DNA from: an uncultured bacterium
GTDB taxonomy: Bacteria > Bacteroidota > Bacteroidia > Chitinophagales > CAIODY01
Direction: 5' to 3'
NCBI GenBank assembly: GCA_903871715.1
Contig: CAIQHW010000226.1
Coordinates: forward strand, 1-11,833
DNA length: 11,833 nt
Shown piece after piece: positions 7,138 through 11,833 of the stretch (positions are counted from its first letter, which is position 1; each line of letters begins with the position of its first letter). The translations under genes and the position numbers were made by a program. Under the pieces are notes generated by a model. The model had not been told where the DNA came from, made no database searches, and worked only from the letters and a program-made list of their open reading frames with translations.

Positions 7138-8373
7138 TCACTTTCGAAATAGTTTATCCATTTTTTGTTCAATATTTTGCTTTTCAGTTAACGATTTTGC
7201 CAATGATAAAGCCGATTGAAAATGTTGTTTTGCTTTTGCTTTATCAGCGCTTTTATACAATTCGCCAAGCAATGTAAAGTAAAAATGATTGTCGGTGAGA
7301 TTCAATTTTTCCGCTTCGGCTATAGCTTCCAGCAGGGTGTGTGCTTTTGATAGCACATAAGTTCGGTTCAAAGCAGCGATGGGCGAATATTCAATTTGCA
7401 ACAGTTTATTATAGAGCTGTAAAATGTTTTCCCATTTTTCTTTGGTATCGGCTTGATGGGTGTGCCAATAAGCAATTGCAGCCTCCACATGAAATTTTGA
7501 AACCACATTTCCTGTGGCTGCACAATTCAAAAAGTATTCACCTTTCTTGATTAAATCCGCATCCCACAAAGTGGCATCTTGTTCGTGGTAAAAAATGGGT
7601 TCGCCATTTTCATTGATTCTGGCATCAAATCGTGAAGCATGAAAACACATCAGCGAAAGTAGTGCGTTGGCTTCGGGTGTATTCGTGATTTTATTTTCAA
7701 TCAACATGTAGCATAATCGCATGGCTTCCAAACACAATTCTTTCCGAATCATTTTATTTTGATTGGCTGAATAATAGCCTTCGCTGAACAATAAATAAAT
7801 GGTGGTAAGTACAGTTTTTAATCGTTGATTAATTTCTATTTCATCAGGTATGTTGATGCTGATTTTTTCTTCCCGAAGTTTTTCTTTGGCTCTGAATAAT
7901 CGTTTGTTGATGGTTTCTTTGTTAGTTAAAAAAGCATCAGCAATTTCATCAATGCCAAATCCACAAAGAATGCGCAATGATAAACCAATTTGTGATTCAA
8001 CAGAAATAGATGGATGACAAATAGCAAACATCATTTGCAATTGGCTATCATTAATGTTTTGAGGCGATAAATCAATTTCCAATTCAAATTTTTCGGCAGC
8101 ATTAATTTTTATTTCCGTTGAAATTTTTCCATCAAAAAGTTGATGGCGTTGTAAATTGTTTTTGGTTTTATTTTTCGCCACGTTATATAACCAAGCAACA
8201 GGATTGGGTGGTAAACCTTTTAAGCCCCACAATTCGGCAGCCGTCAGAAAAGTATCACTGGCAATATCTTCCGCCATTTCCATTTGTGATAAACCAAATG
8301 TTTTAACCAATACCGAAACAATTTTTCGATATTCGGTTCTGAATAAATGTGGTATCAATTCGTTGGTTTCCAT
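7138..8373 (-). CDS. ECF-type RNA polymerase sigma factor with C-terminal TPR-like extension (ECF42-like)
   Basis: The 411-residue product is an extracytoplasmic-function sigma factor with a long extra C-terminal region. Region 2 lies at about 11-77 (FRTEYRKIVSVLVKTFGL, then ASDTFLTAAELW and NPVAWLYNVAKNKTKN). Region 4 is at about 112-168, ending in the helix-turn-helix IADAFLTNKETINKRLFRAK. Next comes a region at about 186-287 (DUF6596-like, LLFSEGYYSANQ) and a helical TPR-like tail at about 315-411 (YSPIAALNRTYVLSKAHTLLEAIAEAE split over its helices). This architecture, together with a DGPF/YCII protein beside it, is that of group ECF42. That group lacks an ordinary membrane anti-sigma factor, and the C-terminal extension is thought to control activity. 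The start codon directly follows a hairpin and T-run, which may limit its expression. Confidence 0.93.
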   Translation of the reverse strand: METNELIPHLFRTEYRKIVSVLVKTFGLSQMEMAEDIASDTFLTAAELWGLKGLPPNPVAWLYNVAKNKTKNNLQRHQLFDGKISTEIKINAAEKFELEIDLSPQNINDSQLQMMFAICHPSISVESQIGLSLRILCGFGIDEIADAFLTNKETINKRLFRAKEKLREEKISINIPDEIEINQRLKTVLTTIYLLFSEGYYSANQNKMIRKELCLEAMRLCYMLIENKITNTPEANALLSLMCFHASRFDARINENGEPIFYHEQDATLWDADLIKKGEYFLNCAATGNVVSKFHVEAAIAYWHTHQADTKEKWENILQLYNKLLQIEYSPIAALNRTYVLSKAHTLLEAIAEAEKLNLTDNHFYFTLLGELYKSADKAKAKQHFQSALSLAKSLTEKQNIEQKMDKLFRK

Positions 8374-8409
8374 AAAAAAAATGCCTTCATAAAATTACGA
8401 AGGCATTTT
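8374..8409 (-). terminator. Hairpin with T-run abutting the sigma-factor start codon (terminator or attenuator)
   Basis: An exact 11-bp inverted repeat, AAAATGCCTTC (8378-8388) and GAAGGCATTTT (8399-8409), encloses a 10-base loop. On the minus strand the stem is followed at once by a run of eight T residues, and the next bases are the ATG of the sigma gene (8373-8371). It therefore has the form of an intrinsic terminator behind the DGPF gene while also occupying the leader of the sigma gene. The other side also shows a T-rich stretch, so it may act in both directions. Structure is seen directly; the function is inferred. Confidence 0.75.
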
Positions 8410-8426
8410 AATTTTTGTTGATTGAA

Positions 8427-8768
8427 TTACATCGGAATTACTAAACGAACTTCTACACTTCCGCCAATATGCAATATCGGGCAACCTTTTGCTAACTCAG
8501 CAGCTTCCTCAGCCGAATCACATTTCACCACAATGTAGCCACCAACAGCTTCTTTCAATTCTACAAACGGACCATTAGTAATCACTCCGCCTGGTTTAAC
8601 AATTTTGGCATGTTCGGCAGTTAAGCGATTGCCAGCACTGGCTAATTTGTTTTGTGCTGCAATACTACCCATCCAATCTTGCCATTGTTTCATCATGGCT
8701 TGCATTTGCTCTGGTGATGGGCGTTCAAGCGATACATCGCTTCTGAAAAGCATTAAAAATTCACTCAT
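8427..8768 (-). CDS. YCII/DGPF-domain protein paired with the ECF sigma factor
   Basis: The 113-residue product matches the YCII-related (DGPF) family of small alpha-beta barrel proteins with a ferredoxin-like fold. Visible features are the N-terminal strand MSEFLMLFRSD, the helix PEQMQAMMKQWQDWMGSIAAQ, and the core GVITNGPFVELKEAVGGYIVV. The family's namesake DGPF box reads NGPF here (65-68). The C-terminal strand is GGSVEVRLVIPM. It lies 53 bases upstream of the ECF42-like sigma gene, a pairing known across bacteria, in which the sigma factor typically controls the DGPF gene or genes. Its biochemical role is not established; some family members bind or act on small molecules. It is intact and of full length. 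The upstream 199-base gap (8769-8967) shows no exact TAnnTTTG promoter, which would fit control by the alternative sigma factor. Confidence 0.92.
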   Translation of the reverse strand: MSEFLMLFRSDVSLERPSPEQMQAMMKQWQDWMGSIAAQNKLASAGNRLTAEHAKIVKPGGVITNGPFVELKEAVGGYIVVKCDSAEEAAELAKGCPILHIGGSVEVRLVIPM

Positions 8769-8967
8769 GTTTTTTTGAAATTTAATTATTATAAAATTGT
8801 TTGTACGCTTTTATAACAAATGAAGATAACGGAATTGGACAGGAGTGGAAAGATTTCTTACATCACATTTATTAATTTCTTCAAACCATACAATTACTAA
8901 TTAAAACAGTGGTTATTCATGAAATGCGAATTTTAGTAAATTTCAGCTCATGTTGTTTCCATTCATT

Positions 8968-10368
8968 TTAAAACTCAAAGTGAGCTCTTAAACTATACAC
9001 CGAAACTGGTCCACGACAACTGTTATATGCCGGATTAACAATCAACTGATAATCGGGTGAAAGCGTCATCATTTTATAATGCAGATTGTATTGCGCTTCT
9101 ATAATAAATTCATTGCTGATACCTTTTGGATAATTGCCTAATCCATCGCCGATGATAAAACCATAACCACCATTTTGCAAATAAGCAGCATGATCTTTTG
9201 AAATGCCATTGAGGGCAAGTGCAATTCTTATTTTGTCATCGTAGCGGTGAATTCGATTCATCGAAATAAAACTTCCTACACAAATCGAATGGTCAATTTC
9301 AGTGTACATCCAAGTTTCACGTTTGCCATCATTCCACGATAATCGGGCAAACAACATATCCTTGCCTTCTGTTTTTTCCCAATTAATCACAAAGCCATAT
9401 TTGCCATAATACGAACCACTTTTACCTCTTAAATTATCTAACGCAGGCGATACCAGATGCGATGAACCATCATACAATTCAGATGGTGTACCAACCACAT
9501 TGCGTATGGCTAAGCTGGTATCTTTTGAAAGCACTGCATTGGCATCTGTGTATGAAGCCATTCTGCCATGATTAGCAAACACCATAAATTTTATAGTGTG
9601 TGTAAAATCTTTTCGCAAGGGTAATATCAGTTCTAAATTTTCACCATGCGCTTTTAAATAGTCATTAGGTGATGGTAAAAAATTATTGGTAATGATACCA
9701 TTCGACCATAAGGAATTTAATGCAGAACAAAAGCGAAGGATATATTTTTTCTTCACCACTTTTACTGATAAAGCATAGGTGTAACCACGAGTGTTAGATG
9801 GATAATCCCAGGCACCTGCATCCATCATCGACCAATTGAGCAAGCTCGATTTAGGGTCGTGACTGGTTACATTCTGGTCAAAAATATCACTCAAACTAAA
9901 TTTGCCCAATGTGATAATAATTCTTTCAGCAGGCACCATTCGTGCTAAAATATTCTGGTCTTCGGCTCGTAAAGTTTGTTCTTTAGATAAGGGTATTATC
10001 TGACGAAAAAACAAACGGGCAATGTATGCCGATGGTGCAGGCGAACCTACACGGAAAGTTTCACCATTAGGAAAACCAGCCACACCTGTTGCACCTGAAA
10101 TGCCCGAACCTGCTGCTACTTCGGGGTTGAAATAAAACTCACCATTGTGCCAAGTTTTAGTACCAAAATATAAAGTAGTGGTAGATGATAGACACTGCTC
10201 GGCATGATGGTTTAATGATTTGTTGCCTTCGGTTATTGGCGAATGAAATGCCGGATGATATTGGTTGACAAAAGTTTGCTGAAAGTGTAAAGTAGTGATG
10301 GGTAAAGTATCTTGGGCATGAACTGCCACAATAATCAAACTGAATAAAAACAATAAAACACTACGCAT
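8968..10368 (-). CDS. OprB-like carbohydrate porin, outer membrane
   Basis: The 466-residue product has a clear signal peptide (1-18, cleavage after AHA, mature start at Gln19) and a C-terminal strand ending in Phe (SLRAHFEF), as in outer-membrane beta-barrels. Internal blocks match the Bacteroidota branch of the OprB carbohydrate-porin family as I remember it: WHNGEFYFNPEVAAGSG and GFPNGETFRVGSPAPSAYIA (about 73-116), GKFSLSDIFDQN (155-166), and the AWDYPSNTRGYTYAL block near 188. Such proteins let sugars and similar small solutes cross the outer membrane; the substrate here is unknown. It is a single-gene unit with an exact -7 promoter box just upstream. There is no SusC/SusD pair, glycoside hydrolase or inner-membrane transporter beside it. 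Confidence 0.85.
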   Translation of the reverse strand: MRSVLLFLFSLIIVAVHAQDTLPITTLHFQQTFVNQYHPAFHSPITEGNKSLNHHAEQCLSSTTTLYFGTKTWHNGEFYFNPEVAAGSGISGATGVAGFPNGETFRVGSPAPSAYIARLFFRQIIPLSKEQTLRAEDQNILARMVPAERIIITLGKFSLSDIFDQNVTSHDPKSSLLNWSMMDAGAWDYPSNTRGYTYALSVKVVKKKYILRFCSALNSLWSNGIITNNFLPSPNDYLKAHGENLELILPLRKDFTHTIKFMVFANHGRMASYTDANAVLSKDTSLAIRNVVGTPSELYDGSSHLVSPALDNLRGKSGSYYGKYGFVINWEKTEGKDMLFARLSWNDGKRETWMYTEIDHSICVGSFISMNRIHRYDDKIRIALALNGISKDHAAYLQNGGYGFIIGDGLGNYPKGISNEFIIEAQYNLHYKMMTLSPDYQLIVNPAYNSCRGPVSVYSLRAHFEF

Positions 10369-10387
10369 AGGCTATTTTTGATTGGAA

Positions 10388-10395
10388 CAAATATA
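10388..10395 (-). promoter_or_regulatory. Candidate -7 promoter box for the porin gene
   Basis: The minus strand reads TATATTTG, an exact TAnnTTTG match, 19 bases upstream of the porin ATG (10368). Transcription would begin near 10381 and give a leader of about 13 bases. No good TTTG -33 element is seen at the usual distance, so the call rests on the -7 box alone. Confidence 0.5.
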
Positions 10396-10645
10396 GAATG
10401 AAATCATAAAAAATTGGTTGATTTTTATGACTATAAGCAGTTTGAATTTGCAAACGATTAACCTAAGGATAATTTTTCGGCTACCAATATTTTATCACTT
10501 CATGATTAAAACCTCTTTAGGGATTGGATGATTAGAAAAAAATAAAGCTTTTATTACAAGTTCCTTAAAACGAAATTAATAATTGATGTTCAATGAGCAT
10601 GAACTTTGGCGAAAAATTGCATTTATTTCAATTAATACCTCACTA

Positions 10646-11008
10646 CTAACCTCGTAAAATCTTTTCCATCTTTTTGCCTTTGGCTAATTCATCTACTAAC
10701 TTATCCAGATACCTTACTTGCTGGGTTAATGGGTTTTCAATGTCTTCAATTCTATATCCACAAATTACACCTGTAATCAGTTTGGCATTAGGATTCAACT
10801 TTGCTTGTTGAAAGAAGGTTTCAAATGTTGCTTTTTCTTCAATGAATTCTTTCAATTTCTTGTCATCAAAATTTGTTAACCACTTTATTACTTGATTTAG
10901 TTCAGCAATAGTTCTGCCTTTGCTTTCTACTTTTTTAATGTATAGCGGATATACCGAAGCAAAAATCATTTTTGCAATTCGCTCATCATGTGTTTTGTTG
11001 CTATTCAT
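10646..11008 (-). CDS. DUF2200 family protein
   Basis: The 120-residue product matches the conserved DUF2200 family as I know it: the N-terminus MNSNKTHDERIAKMIFASVY, then VYPLYIKKVESKGRT, a helical middle (IKWLTNFDDKKLKEFIEEK), the block NAKLITGVICGYRIEDIENP, and the ending VRYLDKLVDELAKGKKMEKI. It is soluble, has no signal peptide, and is rich in charged helices. The function of the family is unknown; small stand-alone copies are common in Bacteroidota and Firmicutes. The open frame extends upstream to 11113, but family similarity begins at ATG 11008 and a candidate promoter box lies at 11060-11067, inside that extension, so 11008 is the better start. It is not visibly linked to the gene upstream. 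Confidence 0.9.
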   Translation of the reverse strand: MNSNKTHDERIAKMIFASVYPLYIKKVESKGRTIAELNQVIKWLTNFDDKKLKEFIEEKATFETFFQQAKLNPNAKLITGVICGYRIEDIENPLTQQVRYLDKLVDELAKGKKMEKILRG

Positions 11009-11059
11009 AATTGAAAATGGTTTGAAATATCGTTTCCTATTTTTAATTTTAATTACAAA

Positions 11060-11067
11060 CAAAGATA
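11060..11067 (-). promoter_or_regulatory. Candidate -7 promoter box for the DUF2200 gene
   Basis: The minus strand reads TATCTTTG, an exact TAnnTTTG match. Transcription would start near 11053, leaving a leader of about 45 bases before ATG 11008. No convincing TTTG is seen at the -33 position. It supports the shorter start of the DUF2200 gene. Confidence 0.45.
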
Positions 11068-11124
11068 AGCTGAAATGTTGTTGCATTGAAGTTGCACCTC
11101 GGTATTGACTCATTCAATAAGCAA

Positions 11125-11150
11125 TTGCTAAACTCATTTGCATTTAGCAA
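11125..11150 (-). other. Small hairpin overlapping the stop codon of the last gene
   Basis: TTGCTAAA (11125-11132) and TTTAGCAA (11143-11150) form an 8-bp inverted repeat with a 10-base loop. It overlaps the TAA stop (11146-11144) of the gene at the right edge. No T-run follows on the minus strand, so it may be a weak 3'-end structure but is not a typical intrinsic terminator. Confidence 0.35.
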
Positions 11151-11833
11151 ATTAACAACAACCGATGCTCACCAAATTTTTCTTTTGGTGCACGATGAAT
11201 ACAAGGCAGCACTTTGCTTTCAGGATAATCAACCGCCAATCGCCATAAGTTTCCCAACCCCAGATTAATTACGTTGGCATTTGGTTTTTCCTGATAATGC
11301 AAATCAAAAAAATGTTCGCTTAAATAAGATTCAAAATCTTTATCAGCACCTCTAAATTGTTTTTTTAGCTCATCAAGTATTTCAGCGATAAGTATTTTTT
11401 GTTCGGCTTGAGAGTTGGGTAATATTTCACTTGGTTCGCCAAAGTAAGTACACAAAAAAGTATCAGTTGTTATGGGTGAACTATCCGCATGGAAGGAATA
11501 AACATCGGTTGGGAAAAATGAATTGGAGTTATCTCTCTCATAGTATTTAATAAGGTTAAGAACAGGTGATGCGCCATGTGCTTTCAATAGCTTTAAATCA
11601 TTTAAAATAATTTCACGAGCCAATTGTCCTTGTTCACTTAATTGCAATGCTAAAAGCTCTTCTTCCTCAATTACAGTAATGTTTTCAGTTAGCGTAATCT
11701 TTTTTATTAGCTCACTAAAATCACCTTTCAATTCACGATGCCAGCATATTGCATTGATGTCATCTTCAAAAGGCTTTGAAACAAGACTTTGAAAATTGGT
11801 AACAACATGAATTTGATTAGTTGAAGCAGAAAA
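11144..11833 (-). CDS. Conserved protein of unknown function, possibly DUF1826-like; 5' end outside window
   Basis: The reading frame is open from the window edge to a TAA at 11144, giving 229 visible residues. The in-frame TTG at 11731 is not needed as a start because coding-like sequence continues upstream (IHVVTNFQSLVSKPFEDD, then INAICWHRELKGDF). The protein looks soluble. Visible motifs include QLSEQGQLAREIILNDLKLL, YSFHADSSPITTDTFLCTY, LGNLWRLAVDYPESKVLPC and a C-terminal HRAPKEKFGEHRLLLIC. The block FHAD...T..FLCTY...SEILPN recalls the DUF1826 family, but I hold that loosely. His115-x-Asp117 with His213 and Arg224 (visible-fragment numbering) forms an HxD...H...R pattern like that of iron/2-oxoglutarate oxygenases; this is inference. 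Function is otherwise unknown. Confidence 0.85.
   Translation of the reverse strand, partial: FSASTNQIHVVTNFQSLVSKPFEDDINAICWHRELKGDFSELIKKITLTENITVIEEEELLALQLSEQGQLAREIILNDLKLLKAHGASPVLNLIKYYERDNSNSFFPTDVYSFHADSSPITTDTFLCTYFGEPSEILPNSQAEQKILIAEILDELKKQFRGADKDFESYLSEHFFDLHYQEKPNANVINLGLGNLWRLAVDYPESKVLPCIHRAPKEKFGEHRLLLIC

Noticed and set aside
8920..8946. TGAAAT/ATTTCA repeat downstream of the porin as its terminator
   Set aside because: The arms are short and A/T-rich with a long loop and no T-run.
11144..11731. TTG at 11731 as the true start of the right-edge gene
   Set aside because: The frame stays open for 34 more codons to the window edge and that stretch reads like continuing protein, so the gene is 5'-truncated by the window.

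Overview
The window is AT-rich and carries ordinary bacterial chromosomal genes. The organism is most likely a member of the Bacteroidota, probably near the Chitinophagales. That placement rests on four things: recognisable Bacteroidota versions of NuoI, the OprB-like porin, an ECF42-type sigma factor and a DUF2200 protein; starts without Shine-Dalgarno sites; several exact TAnnTTTG promoter -7 boxes, which are typical of the phylum; and overall gene style. The family-level placement is inference.

Layout. At 1-49 is the 5' part of a minus-strand tRNA-Arg(CCT) that runs off the left edge. At 96-3558, minus strand, lie nuoI-nuoJ-nuoK-nuoL, encoding the membrane-arm and two-cluster ferredoxin subunits of complex I. 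They form a separate unit with its own candidate promoter and no nuoH, nuoM or nuoN beside it. At 3686-4906, minus strand, is a probable lipoprotein of the serine beta-lactamase/penicillin-binding family. A 256-bp divergent intergenic region with a long inverted repeat separates it from the only plus-strand gene, a fused double-ATPase of an oligopeptide-type ABC importer (5163-6947) with no permease nearby. At 7138-8768, minus strand, a YCII/DGPF-type small protein precedes an ECF42-type sigma factor with a C-terminal TPR-like region. A strong hairpin with a T-run lies directly against the sigma start codon. At 8968-10368, minus strand, is an OprB-like outer-membrane porin. At 10646-11008, minus strand, is a DUF2200 protein. 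At 11144-11833, minus strand, is the 3' part of a gene of unknown function whose product carries an HxD...H...R pattern.

Functional picture. The nuo genes serve respiration. The porin, ABC ATPases and exported serine hydrolase concern the envelope and uptake of small molecules, but nothing in the sequence ties them into one pathway. The sigma/DGPF pair is a known genetic association and the best candidate for a self-contained regulatory module. Intergenic gaps at 6948-7137, 8769-8967 and 10369-10645 contain no gene that I can support. I see no mobile element, CRISPR array, prophage or defence system, and no convincingly new multi-gene system. The most interesting items are the hairpin at the sigma start, the possible iron-site pattern in the last gene, and the inverted repeat between the divergent genes.
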